This document shows positions 47,279 through 59,430 of a DNA stretch of 64,000 nucleotides, one piece after another. The position numbers and the translations under genes are program-made. The notes beneath the pieces were generated by a model, which saw only the letters and a list, made by a program, of their open reading frames with translations, searched no databases and was not told where the DNA came from. Numbering within the stretch: the stretch's first letter is position 1; each line of letters starts with the position of its first letter. Source of the DNA: Erigeron canadensis (lineage: Eukaryota; Streptophyta; Magnoliopsida; Asterales; Asteraceae); assembly GCF_010389155.1 (NCBI RefSeq), contig NC_057764.1, positions 40,184,275-40,248,274 of the forward strand. The letters run 5' to 3'.

Positions 47279-47761
47279 GTTATGGGCTTCTTTTTAAATT
47301 GACTTTATTAGATTTAGTTATGGGCTTCTTATTAACAACTTATATTTGAAAGACAACATCCTTCAACTAAAGTTGGAAAATGAACCTTCATTTGATTGAC
47401 TCAAACTAAAGTATTAGAGCAGAAGGCTTGAAGACCATACAATGCATTGAACATGTAATATAGGCTTCAGATTTGAACTTGTTGATTGCGAGTCATATGA
47501 ATGTTATAATGAGTTTGGTTACTCATTCACCGGCTCTGGTTAGGTGTGATTCATCATAAAGCTCGAGTTAACTAACTTTTTTAACCAGATTTTTTTAGTC
47601 AATTCGCTTCATCTTATTATATACATATAAATAACTTTTCACATCTCGATTTTTTAAACCATAACAAAAATATGAGGGTCAATCATTTGATAAAAACATG
47701 TCATAAGTTATCTAGAAAGAAATAATATGATTAAAAAAATAATATAAGTGATTTAATTATA

Positions 47762-49539
47762 AAGTTATTTGTTTGGAAAGTCCTTTAACTTGTCATAAAT
47801 ACCTGTTTTGGGCTCCAAACAAAAAAGTTCTCTATTGTGGGGAACAAAATTGGCTAAAACATCTATTGTAGGTCTGTACCGGCTAATGGATGAGGTGGAA
47901 CCAGTCATTGCTTAGATAGATCAGCCATGTGTACATTAAAACCCACATAATACACTACTATAACGAGCAATAGTACACGCGCAATGCGGCGATGAGATGG
48001 TGGGGGTGATAGGTCATAGAGGTGATAAGTCATAAAGTACGATAGCCAAATGACTTAGCCGTATGGGCTCCGTACTCAGATTTAAAAATTCGTCGAAAGT
48101 ATATCGAATGACATCTCTATTGAAAGAGCATGAAATTTTAAGAACACCATACAATTTTTATAATTTATCGATATACGGTTTTTGAGATAAAAGATTTTGA
48201 ATAAATTAGAGGAATAAAATGATTTATGGAGGAGAGAGAAAAAAATGAGTAGTTGAGATTTGAGGAGAAAAAAAAAATGAGTGGTTGGAATTTAAGGGTA
48301 TTATGGGTATATTAGGTAGAGATGTTTAAATTAGCGAATAAAAAAGGAAGGTAATTTAGATAGTTCAAATGATCTTTTGAGATTTAAAAAAAAAACAAAA
48401 TGCTTTATAAGATAATATAGAAGTAAATAAAAAAACAAATAAAAACATATATTTTAGTTCCAGAATTTCTGAAAGCAACGAATGGTTCATCTTCATGATT
48501 TTAATTTCATCATCAAAATAAATAACTTATAATAAATCTTCTTCCATCTATATCCACATCTTTATGACTTTGGCTATATCTATCAATAGAATCTAAATCC
48601 ATCCATTTATACAAATGAGTTCCGTATTACATAAAAGAACAACAACATAAGACTAGAGAACTATACATCAAAGATGACAAAACTATATCAAATCTAAATC
48701 ATAGATCCACAAATCCATATAAATCGAGAATCTGGTTGGTGTTTGACTTTCTTTTCATATTCACACTATCTATGGTCAAAATTTTGGGTGGAAGTCTCGC
48801 GGTGTTTAGATCGGGGTCTGATATGGAAATTCAGATCTGGATTTATCACCGTCGTTAGGTTGCCTGACCGAAAGTCACGTTTTTTCTTAAATGGAATTTC
48901 AGATATACGTTTATTAGTCCGGCGGGAGGTTTGACCAGCCACCACCGCTAACTTTTGGGGTTTTGGATGGTGGTGGCTAGTGGTTTTGGACTGTTGATCT
49001 AGGTGTGAGTGTGGTGGTTAGCGAGGTGGTTTCAAACTCCAACAAGGTGGTCTTCAACTCCGATAACCCGGTAACTTCGGTGAGGTAGTGTCATTTAAGA
49101 ACAAAGTCCAGATTAAGCAACATAGAGATTGATTAAGCAACAAAAAAGAGATCGGGATCAACAAAAGAGAGATGTTGGGTGATTAAGCAACATAGAGATT
49201 GATTGAAGGAAGCCATAAAGAAATTGGTTTGGAAATTAAAAAAGAAAGGAAAAAGATGATCATCCGAAAAAAGGAAAAAAAATATAAATCAGAAGTCATG
49301 GAATAGATATATAAAAATAATATATTGAGTGACTAAATAAAATAAATGACATGGTAATTCCATATAAGCAATAATAAAAGCGATAATTAATTTCAAAATT
49401 AAAAGTTATCAGATACCTGAACATGGACCCACAATATATGTTTTAGTCGGTTTTGTTTCTCACAATAGAGAACTTTTTTGTTTGGACCTCAAAACAAGTA
49501 TTTGTGACAAGTTAAATGACTTTTCAAACAAATAGCCCA
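47762..49539. mobile_element. MULE-like element with ~130-bp inverted ends
   Basis: Left TTATTTGTTTGGAAAGTC and onward, with AACAAAAAAGTTCTCTATTG, is mirrored at 49411-49539 by CAATAGAGAACTTTTTTGTT and GACTTTTCAAACAAATAG. TAATTATA lies on both sides (47754-47761, 49540-49547), an 8-bp duplication that could be 9 with one mismatch. No transposase frame was recognised. A minus-strand Helitron is inserted inside. Confidence 0.7.
47964..48421 (-). mobile_element. Helitron with CTCG 3' end, minus strand
   Basis: On the minus strand it starts TCTATATTATCTTATAAAGC at 48421 and ends CCGCATTGCGCG, TGTACTATTG, CTCG|T at 47964. It matches 41939-42343 along most of its length (AATCGATAAATT, TGTTCTTAAAATTTCATG, GACGAATTTTTAAATC, CTATCGTACTTT). 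Nested in the MULE-like element. Confidence 0.75.
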
Positions 49540-49795
49540 TAATTATATTAGGTATCTATAGTCTATCTTTCATTGATTAATTAAAAGTTTAATTATTTAT
49601 GGTATAGAAATACATTTAAAAGGACCCAACGTGTAAATTGAAAAAAAAAAAAAAGAAAGTATTTTATCGGTAGAATACTCGGGAATTTATTTCTTTTGAA
49701 GTTAAATAAAAGGAGAAGAGATAAAGAAGGCAAAGAACAACCCTTGTTTTATACGTGTCGATAGAAATCCTAAATTATTAATAAACTAGTGGAAA

Positions 49796-49822
49796 GCTTT
49801 GCGCTTTGCTGCGGATAAAAGT
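49796..49822 (-). mobile_element. Helitron 3' terminus, minus strand
   Basis: On the minus strand: CCGCAGCAAAGCGCAAAGC, TTTCCA, CTAG|T. The GC-rich imperfect hairpin plus CTAG fits a Helitron 3' end; the 5' end is not found. Confidence 0.55.
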
Positions 49823-50265
49823 AATAATTGTTGATTATTTACAAAGTAACGTACATGACGTTTTTTTTTATGTAGACCTGTAACATGATGTATTGTAAAC
49901 TATGTAGCACCAAAACGGATATCGCAAACGGGTACGGGAACGATACGGGAATGGAAAACGGTAAAACTGAAAAGTTTAGGATACGGATACGGCAAAGATA
50001 CGACAATAAAAAATAATAAATAATAAATATATATTGATTTTATATAGAGAAATGGTGACCGTTGATCACAGATTAAATTTTTACTAAGCTTTTTTGGAAT
50101 TAAAAAAGTCTGATGGTGATCTCAATTGTATAATGTGGTTGGTTTGTATTTGAGGTATGCATAATCGCAAAATGACAGTCGTTCTTGGAATATAGAAAGC
50201 TCATTGAAACCCTAATATTAATTAGATACGGTAAGCTTCACAGAAACGTTTCGGTATATATGGAA

Positions 50266-51635
50266 GAGTTAATTACAGAAATCGTCCTCGTCGTGGACTT
50301 CTACTTGCAGCTTTCGTCCTTAAGTTTAATAAATTACAGGTTTAGTCCAAAAAATTGTCCCGTCCACAGTTTTGGTCCACAGCTCAAATGGACGTTAAAA
50401 ATGTGATCACATGACCTGCATGCCAAAGGTATAATGGTCATTCCATTATTCAGGGACCAAAAATGTAAATAACTCCATCATCTTCAACATCATCGTCAAC
50501 AACATCAACGACAACCATTTCCATCATCTTCTATATCATCATCAACAACAACAACCATCTAAACATTAAACTCATCATATCTATGTTTTATCATCATATC
50601 CTGATTTTATTTCATGGATTTTTTTCCCATTAAATTAACCTTTTCCATCATACAAAGTAAATAGAGCTTTTGCAAAAACCATCATAATTTCTATATCCAG
50701 TAAGACAGTAATCCCAATTCCTATATCCATATCTATATCTATACTTTTTGTTTGAAGGAACCAAAAATCATAATATTTTTCTTCTTTTTCAAAGATCCAA
50801 AAACTTAAAATCACACCCAGTAACCACCACACTTTTTGTTTGAAGACAATAAGACCGGTTTGACCACCCACCACTATCATACAATTACCTCAGTGAACTC
50901 ACTACAATCTCCACCAAAACCTAGCTGATATTATTTTTGAAGATAAAAACTAAAAAAAAAAAAAGAAAAAAAACCCAGATTTTTAGGGTTCTTCAAAACT
51001 CAAAAAAAAAAAAAAAAAAAAAAAAAAAACCACTTCATTGTTACGTGTAGATTTGTTTTTGTATGTCTTCATTTGTATGTAGTGTCTCATGTTTCATCTG
51101 CACCACAAGAAATATTTGTTCAAATCACAAATATATATAAATTTGTGTTTCAAACTTTTCTTATGAGTTAGTTTTTGGTTTTATCTACTAACATCTTTTT
51201 TTCTTTTCTTTTTTCTTTTTTGTCAAAATTTTGAAGATCTAAAATGATTTGTGGTTTGATATTAGATTTTAATTGTATGAAATCTGATTTCTTTTAGAAG
51301 GATTTTTTCATTGATATGTAAATGTGATTGTAATGGGTTTTAATATGAGATAAGATCTTGGATTTGAATATGAATGATGAAAAAGTTTATAGTTAATTAC
51401 ATTTTAATTTGGTCCAGTGTTAAGAAAAAGACCACACTTTTGGTCCTTGTATCATTAAAAGACGAAATTACCCATCATGTGCTGACACGTGATGACATAT
51501 TAAACGGACGTTTATGCTCAGGACCAAAAGTGTTGACTGTGCAAAGTTTTTTAGACTAAAACTGTAATTTATTAAACTTAGGGACGAAAACTGCAAGTGG
51601 AGGTCCACGATAAGGACGATTTCTGTAATTAACTC
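50266..51635. mobile_element. MULE-like element with ~80-bp inverted ends
   Basis: Perfect 9-bp duplication TATATGGAA at 50257-50265 and 51636-51644. Ends GAGTTAATTACAGAAATCGT / ACGATTTCTGTAATTAACTC, continuing inward (TTTAATAAATTACAG mirrored by CTGTAATTTATTAAA). The interior is CATCATCAACAACA-rich with a poly(A) run at 51003-51029. No transposase. Confidence 0.85.
51003..51029. repeat. Poly(A) run
   Basis: About 27 consecutive A inside the MULE-like element. Confidence 0.9.
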
Positions 51636-51739
51636 TATATGGAAACTTCAAGGAAACGTTTCAAACGCGTTTTGTACGAGTTTCCGTTTCGATGGAGTTT
51701 CCGAAACAGAAACGGCTATTTGTTTGGAGTTTCAGTGCA

Positions 51740-53067
51740 TTGTAAATGCATATGTGATAAAGTAATTCATAAGTTTTACAGGTTTAGTTGGTATGAAATT
51801 AATACGCAAACTGTTTGTTATAAATGAATATATTAAAACGTATGTTACATTTGAGAGACAAAAGAATGTTTCGGGAAAAAAAAGATATTCAATTTAAAAA
51901 AGCTTAGATTTTTATTCGGGTAGTGTCGTAGTGATACACAAAATTATATATTATATATATATATATAGTAAAAAGATAAAATATATATATATATTAAAAG
52001 TATTAAAGAAATTATTCAGTGCAATTTTTCTTGAGGACAAAAAGCTCATTCACATAAAATCTGACGAATTTAGAGACCAAAGTTGCATGAAAGTACGAAC
52101 TAGCTAGTACTATATTTGACTTGCAACCAAAATTAATCGTGGTACATTATTATCAATGTATTTGATTTTGGATGGAAATTTAACCGTTCGATCAAGCATA
52201 CTTATTATTGATTGATGATATAAATTTATACTCGTAGCATTTATAGAGATCGAATAAATCTATTTATAATCCATGAATTCATGCTTTGTATTTATTGATG
52301 AAAAAAGGTTTTTAAAGGTTCCGATTTTTTAAGAGTTTCAAAAATAACCTTTCGCTATATATTTATAATTTAAGAAGATAACACTAAGAATATGTGACGC
52401 ATAGTCGACACCTAGCAATACCCTTGGCACAATAGACATGTTAAGCGGAGAGAGGCAAGTAGATTTGAGAATTCGTTGAAAGAGACCCGTTAGAAGGTAG
52501 AACAAAATATTTCCGAAAAGATTTTGAAACTAATCAATAACATAAAGTTCTAAAATCATTGTCACTTGTTGTGAGTGACCATTTTTGTTTTGACATTCCC
52601 GTCCACTTTCATGTAAGTATTACACAAAAACTCACAATATCTACTGAAAGTCTGAAACATACACCAAAAAATCCCACTTGTGAAGCCTTAATTTAATTAT
52701 GATTTTTTTTTAAAGAAAAAAAAAAAAAAAAAAGAGAACCATCACAAGCACTAAAAGGGCATAAAGGTAAAAGGAGAAAGTCATCGTGTGTTATATTTCC
52801 ATATTGACGAATATACCCTTGAATATAACCATTAATTCGCCTCAAATGTTAAAATACCAGAAGTTTCAAAAGTAGATATAGGAGCCATTTCTTTTTCAAT
52901 TATAGACAAGTCTCTTGTTTTAAATATATGTAACAATGTAGATTAATTACACTACTAGCTAATCAAACCGGTTTCAACCTGGGTTAACTGATAGACGTTT
53001 TGCAAATAAACCGAATGATACCCGGTAGCTTTACAATATGTTGTCGAAAAACAAATATAAATGGAAA
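51740..53067. other. Intergenic, no gene recognised
   Basis: AT-rich, with TA microsatellite patches at about 51950-51995 and an A-rich tract at 52710-52735. Confidence 0.5.
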
Positions 53068-54314
53068 CAAAATGTAACATCCCAAACTTTTCAAGATTGA
53101 CTTATTGACTTGACCGTTAGTCAATGTTAAGTTTCGTCAAGTTTATATGCCTTAATTGGTTTATGTGTGATGAAGGTTCTATAGGTGTAAGGCTTTAATG
53201 CCTTAATGGTTGATTTGAATAAATGTTTAAAGGTATAGTTTAATGCCTTTAGAGGTGCTAAAAGTGTTGGATGTGTTATAAGTATTCTCAACATGTGATT
53301 TTAGCCTAAAATAAACCATACGGAAGTCTAGGGACTAATTTTGACATATGTGGAAAGTTAAAAACGTGATTAGGGATTTCTAATCAGATCATTAGCCCTA
53401 AAATCTGATTCATCATTCTTCTTGGAGCCCTAGAACCGCCCCTTTGTCTCTTGAGCAATTCTAGAGAGTTTCTTGCGATTTCGGGTTGAATCGGAGTGAT
53501 TAACCGCTTGTAGATCGAATCTATAATCATCTTTAAGGTAAAGATGGTAATTCCTACTGATTTTTGGTAATGTTCATCTATTCAATTCGTTCATATATGG
53601 TCTTGATCGATTGAATACGTTTTATTGATAGAATCAATGATTTTGGGTGAATCGGTGATTGTTATTGCAATCATTTAGGATCTAAAGATTTCCTACAGGT
53701 ATGAAATCATTGTTAATGTCATTTTAATGTTCAAATATGACCAACATAGGGTTCACACCTGGTCTTGAGGCTTGAGTTGGATTCGATTATGTTTGTGAGT
53801 CGATTTTGGTCAAAACGGGTGTCAAATCAATCGTCGGATGTGCTTATTGAATCCATGAATCAATATATGATTTCATAGTGTCAAATGATTTATATTTTGG
53901 TATATATGAACTGTAGAGATCGTGGGGATCAGCCATGTATTTTTGATGATCGAAATTGCTTTCAAAACGATAAAGATTTCAAGGTCTGATTCTGTTGTTA
54001 CATTGAAAAAATCATATCTTTTTTATCTGAATGAGATAAGAGATGAATCTTATATTTTTGAAAAGGTCTATGTGTCCCCTAAATTCTTTATGAACAAAGT
54101 TTCCTGTGATTTTGCCCAGAGATATGCGAAAAATGTCGATTTCCAGAAGTGGTCAGGTTTCGGACGAATTCTGCAGACCTGTCTTGCAAACGTCATAAAC
54201 CATTCATTTGGAAAACTTCAAGAGTCAAACTTTATATCCCTGGAAAGGTCTTTGAATTTCCTGCATTTCATAAGAACTAAGTTTTCTACCATTTGGTCGT
54301 CTTGTATGCCAAAA

Positions 54315-54540
54315 GTAGTCTACAAAACTGAATACAGTCAAAAGACGAAAGTAGTCTACAGAATACGAAAGTAGTCTACAAAATACAAAAGTAGTCTACA
54401 GAATATGAAATTAGTCTACAAAAAAAGTCAAGTAGTCTACAAGTGTGTCAGGTAGTCTACAGATGGCGAAAGTAGTCTACAAAAGAGTATAGTAGTCTAC
54501 AAAGGATTTAAGAAGTCAAAAATAGACTAGTAGTCTACAA
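54315..54540. repeat. GTAGTCTACA array inside the solo LTR
   Basis: Exact GTAGTCTACA at 54315, 54351, 54371, 54391, 54432, 54452, 54472, 54492 and 54530, and a TTAGTCTACA variant at 54411. From 54351 to 54492 the spacing is 20 or 21 bp. The core GTAG-TCTAC is a near palindrome, while the spacer sequences vary. Confidence 0.95.
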
Positions 54541-54867
54541 ATAGAGGAAGTAATCAACAAAGACTATTTGACATATATATATATATATATAGAGATGTAG
54601 GTCGTATAGCCTCGTTTACACTCGTTGATTTGTCCTATGTTTGTTATAGGTAGTCGGGAATACTTGATTGCCCGATAACTTTAGTTATCGTTTGCGTACG
54701 CTTCTACGAGGTAAGATACATTACTTTGACACGCTGAGGGTTCAACATAAACATGGTTTTCATATAATAACTTCCCTAATAATAACTTATTTGCTTATGA
54801 GTATTCGGGGTTATACGGGAGGTGATATGGGCTATGTACATGACTATTGAGGCCTGAAATGCAGTCC

Positions 54868-55010
54868 CTATGATATGAAATGTAACGATATGTTATGCAA
54901 TGATACGATATGTAATGATATGCTATGAAATGTTATGCAATGATATGAGATGTGATGATATGAAATGAAATGCTATGAAATGTGATGTATGATGATGATA
55001 TGTGAAATGT
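54868..55010. repeat. Degenerate GATATG/AAATG array inside the solo LTR
   Basis: Words such as GATATGAAATG, GATATGTAATG and TATGCAATG recur at about 10-bp steps. No exact unit is kept. Confidence 0.7.
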
Positions 55011-56051
55011 GCATGATTACATGGCTTGTTCATCTAGTTCACTAGACTTATTAAGTTGCCATGACACGTGCACGTTTAAGGGCCCAAACGTAAAAGATGT
55101 ATATGTGATGATTGTTTAGGTTGTGTAAACACCTAAACTATATGTGATGTGAAATCGAGCTCGTAAATTTGATATGAAAGTGTTAAGCTTAACTCGTACT
55201 TGCCCTAGCCCGGTTAAGTGCGTTGATGTGGTTGCTCGGGTGGCTCCTTGCAACGAGGTACAACGTGAAGAGTAATATGGGAGGTCTTACCAGCCCCATT
55301 GTCCTTGAACATACGGATTACTCCTAGAATTGGCTTGCCATTCCTTAACGACATTGATGTACAACCGTAAGGTTGTTCATCTAGTCGGGTGTGACTTATG
55401 TCTCACTTATAATGATGTATATGTTATACGAGATGCGTGACTTATGTCACAATTATAAAGATTTTCAGATGTGATATGTGATGATGCAAAAGATGACTAG
55501 GCACATTAGGATGACCCATCATAATATGAATGATGTTGATGCTATGATATGTATATGAGATGATATGTTCGATGATATGTGCCTTAACGACTTAATATTA
55601 CTTTTATATAATGTTTTAAATAGACAAACGTTTTATAAATTATGTGTTCTCTTACTTAGCTAATTCGTTAGCTAACACTTGCTCTTTTAAAATGTGTTGT
55701 GCCCTCAGGTCCAACAATAGTGAGCAGGTAGATGTGAGAAGATGTGAGGCATGGGTAGATGATCTTGAAGCTGGTTATAGTTTACCCATAGTGGCTGCTC
55801 GCTTTAGACATTTGCTTATTGTTTAGATAATAATGACTTGTATTGATGATGTGCTCGGTTGTTTAATGTTGGGCAACCGATGGATTTCCATTTAGACTTA
55901 TTTTGATGATATGGCTAGTAACACCATTTAACGAATAAACCAAACAGGTTTTGCTGGTTTGGACTTTTAAAGTTTAATTTCGCTTTCTTTGACGCCGTTA
56001 GGCAAAAGTTTTTGGAAATCCTTATTTTTAAATGTTGGGTGTTACACAAAA

Positions 56052-59000
56052 GTTGTATAGTTGTGGACACACGTTAAAACACATTCGGTTCGCAAAAAAA
56101 AAAGTTATCGGGAAAAAAAAATACCATAGTTTCGGCCTATTGTACGAAAAAATAAGGTGATTAAAATCTTAAATAATAATTTGGACATTTAATAAAAATC
56201 TATATTAATGATGCATATTTGAAAAAAAAAATATATTAAAAAAATATATTTTGAATTTTAAATAGACTAATATGATGATGTCATAATTAAATTTAGGGGA
56301 TTTGTGGTAATACAAATTTTAAAAAATCTTATATCATCACAATCTTCCTTTATTAATATAATAGATAGATAACTATTACTTTCCAAATATTTTTTTGTTT
56401 AGCAATTTTCTTTTTGTTCCAAATTTATTGGTCATTTTTCTATTTTGATATACCTCAATATTTATCTGTTTTAAATTCCGCCAATCAAAGACTATTTAAG
56501 TAGTAAATATGAAATATTTTTATTGGTCATATACGGATGGAGTATTAAAACGTAAAAACTCAATTATCCCTAAACTATATATGTTGGCATTTGGCAATAG
56601 TTAAAACTTAAAAGTCTCAAAAACGAAAGATATACAAAAGATGTGTGTATGTATATTGTATAGTGGAAGAGAGAATGTATGCAGGCACGGGTGGTTAGCT
56701 TTTGCTTTTAAAAGGTCATCGTTGGTAAACCCCATTTTAGCTTTATAGTTTATACTACCACTTTGCCCTTTTTTGCCTTTTGCTTGCCAAAACAATCTTT
56801 AAAAAATATTTGAGTGTTGAAAGAGGCATGGAAGAATAACACGCACATCAACAATGATTTTGATGCCCCAATATCCATAACACTTCACTTCATCATGTAC
56901 CAAGTATTATTTTTTTAATCACTTGCCACAATGGAGTACATGACAACTTGTTAAGTTTAGTAGTTTTTACAAGAAAGGGAATATTTATTTATTTCTCGAG
57001 TTTTTCTTATTAAAAGTCTCTATTCACTAACATTTAAGTTCCTACCTGGTAAAACAATATGGGGAAAATTTATGGATCAAGATTCTTAGCTAATCACTAT
57101 ATATAGGCTTTGACCATTAAGAGAATTAAAATGTGTGTTGCCTACGAGAGATGCTACAAATTTCCTCGAGACGATTTTGTTCGTATCCGAAAATGAGGTG
57201 TTCTTGAAATCGATATGCTTGTAGATAAAAAGGTGCTTCTCTATAATGCCATGGATGTACACTTGCAATTTTTCTTTTATTTTATTCTTGTACTATCAAA
57301 ATATGGGATATAAAAAATATCACGATGGGTTGGTTTGATATGAAATATAGATGAAGTTGATCTTTTAGTTGTTTCTTATAGACTATTTGAAGGATTCTAT
57401 CACTATATAATTTTCATATTTTATTATTTCGATCACGTGATACATTATTTTTCTTTAGCTTTTTACAATATACTATTTGATCGTTCAAAGTTATGCTACT
57501 ATGATTGTCCTTAATGGTTAAATACTTAAATTAGTTGTTTTCAAACAAAAATCTAAGTTGAATGATTGCCAATGTTGCAAAAATTTGATGTTAGTATATA
57601 TCAAATTGAATTCTAGCTAGTTCAATGAAAAGATAGAGAAACCTAGGATTCACTTAATAATTTACTACTCCGTACATTTTATTGTTGAAGTTTGTAAAGG
57701 ATACAAGTAATTGAAAGTGGAAGGGTCAATAATGTGTGAAAGATGATGATGAACTAACTCAACATGACAATATAAAATAAAATTTACATGTGCAGTACGT
57801 ATTTCCAAGAAGACAAAGGCATTTTAGAATGTGAGGAAAAGCTTCTCTATTGTTTTCTTTTAGTGTTAGTTCGCTTTTTTACTTTGTTCGTTTGTTGATG
57901 ATGACACGGCCCTCATTGATCTTATCAAAATCGTTTTTAAGGTTAAAGTAAACTTCATATTATTATATTCTGCAATACTTTTTAATTATTACATTTTAAA
58001 ATGTTTGATGGATTCATTCTAAGGATAAGTAATAATTTCGTTACATGTATTTGAATATCTAAATAAACTGCGTATGATGACTTCTCAAAGCCAATAATTT
58101 GATTTTTCGTTTTTCAGAAAGCTAATATAAAACTAGAATGTATTAGTTAAAAAAAAAATATATTACAGGGGTATCAAGTCTAAATTACTAATTACATCTT
58201 ATTTGAAAAGCATTATTTTTATATTACCTAATAAAAACATGTGTTTCGCTTAAAATTTTGCTTTCATTTCAAGAAGTAATGCTTGATAGAGAATCAAATA
58301 ACCAAACTTACCTAGAACCTATAAAATTAGTGTTTTCTTATGTGATTGAACGGTACGGTAGTACTATAGGGCAAGGTAGAGTTGCAGGGAAATAATGATA
58401 TGTGGACTATGGAGGGTCTATATATATAGCCATATAGGGCAGGGTGTAGTCTTATCTATGGAAATTAGACTATCAAAAGGAACATAATTTTAATTTTTAA
58501 GTCATCTCCCATCAAATGTTTGTATATATCCTCTTCAATCACATTCTTATAAATCCATGACTCATAATTTTCTAACCATTATTTTATGTCCAACTAACAA
58601 TTTTGTGTATTTACATAAAGTCAGAATGAATGTACAATTATGAAAGCTAGGACCTTTGGTGTTCAGATCAAATTCGCGCGTTCTGGAATTCTTAACATAA
58701 CTACAAAATTCTTGACCACGTTCTCGTGCGTTCTTGGAACCGTTCTCAAAGCGTTATTAACATTGTCGCATTTCCCCTTCATGTTCTTGGAATTTGTCCT
58801 CTTCAAAACGTGTGAGAATTTGGTATTGGAACCACGTTAGTGTCTGATTATCTATCATTCCTGATATAATAGTTGACGATAATGCAAATCCCTATGTCTA
58901 GTAAATATATAATTGGCGTATTTACTTTTAAAGACATACTATAGGATTTCCCATTAGATGACTGAAACTATGAAGACTAATGATACACATATTAAACACC

Positions 59001-59251
59001 AGAGGGGTTAAATGTGTAAATACTCTCATTATAAATAGAGAGCCATTAACCATAATTTAAGGTTAATGAATAATCATACATAACACACCCTAATCCCTCA
59101 CTAAATTCGTGAATTCAGAGTTTACCTCGATTTGGTACCGCTCTCGTGGCCTGCACCGAAACAGTGTTTTACCCTTAGATGTCCAGTCAACTGTTGTGCC
59201 TCAACGCATTTCGGGAAATTTATTTTTATAATGGAGGCAGTCAATTAATAT
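56052..59251. other. Intergenic, no gene recognised
   Basis: AT-rich. A leader-like stretch at about 59040-59250 ends in sequence of mixed composition next to the plastid insertion. No coding frame stands out. Confidence 0.5.
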
Positions 59252-59430
59252 AGATTGATCCGAAATCTGATTCAAATCCAACATAGCACCCATAGGTACA
59301 TAAGAAATGTATTGAATCGATTCTTTTCAATGAATAGATCCGATCGCAACTTGGAATATGGAATTCAAAGGAATCAAATAGGAAAGGATACTCTGAATCA
59401 TAGAACTCTAATGAAATATACGATCAACCA
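59252..59430 (+). pseudogene. ycf2: Plastid ycf2 fragment in nuclear DNA
   Basis: The + frame reads [20 protein letters not shown], then [20 protein letters not shown] and [12 protein letters not shown], an internal piece of plastid Ycf2 with few changes. Homology stops at ATCAACCA near 59430, where ndhG sequence begins. A nuclear insertion of plastid DNA, about 180 bp. Confidence 0.85.

Larger units (their letters stand above)
49900..51738. mobile_element. Possible hAT-type element split by a MULE
   Basis: ATTGTAAA flanks it at 49892-49899 and 51739-51746. The left part has repeated ACGGATA and ACGGGA words and the right part GAAACG and TTTCCG words. Its terminal inverted match is weak (AGCACCAAAAC against GTTTCAGTGC), so the boundaries are tentative. 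Confidence 0.35.
53073..56046. mobile_element. Solo LTR, 2974 bp
   Basis: Starts TGTAACATCCC and ends GGGTGTTACA, an imperfect inverted terminal repeat with TG...CA ends. A perfect 5-bp target duplication CAAAA lies at 53068-53072 and 56047-56051. No internal gag-pol, primer site or second LTR, so the full element has been lost by recombination between its LTRs. The long LTR and the TGTAACA...TGTTACA ends are common among plant Ty3/gypsy elements (possibly Tekay/Del); the lineage is inference. The LTR carries two internal repeat arrays (54315-54540, 54868-55010). Confidence 0.9.

Noticed and set aside
53922..54374. 150-codon open frame
   Set aside because: It lies wholly inside a solo LTR, has no known domain and runs into the decamer array.
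54315..54540. CRISPR-like array of short repeats with unique spacers
   Set aside because: The host is a plant, the repeat is only 10 bp, spacers are about 10 bp, and it sits inside an LTR.
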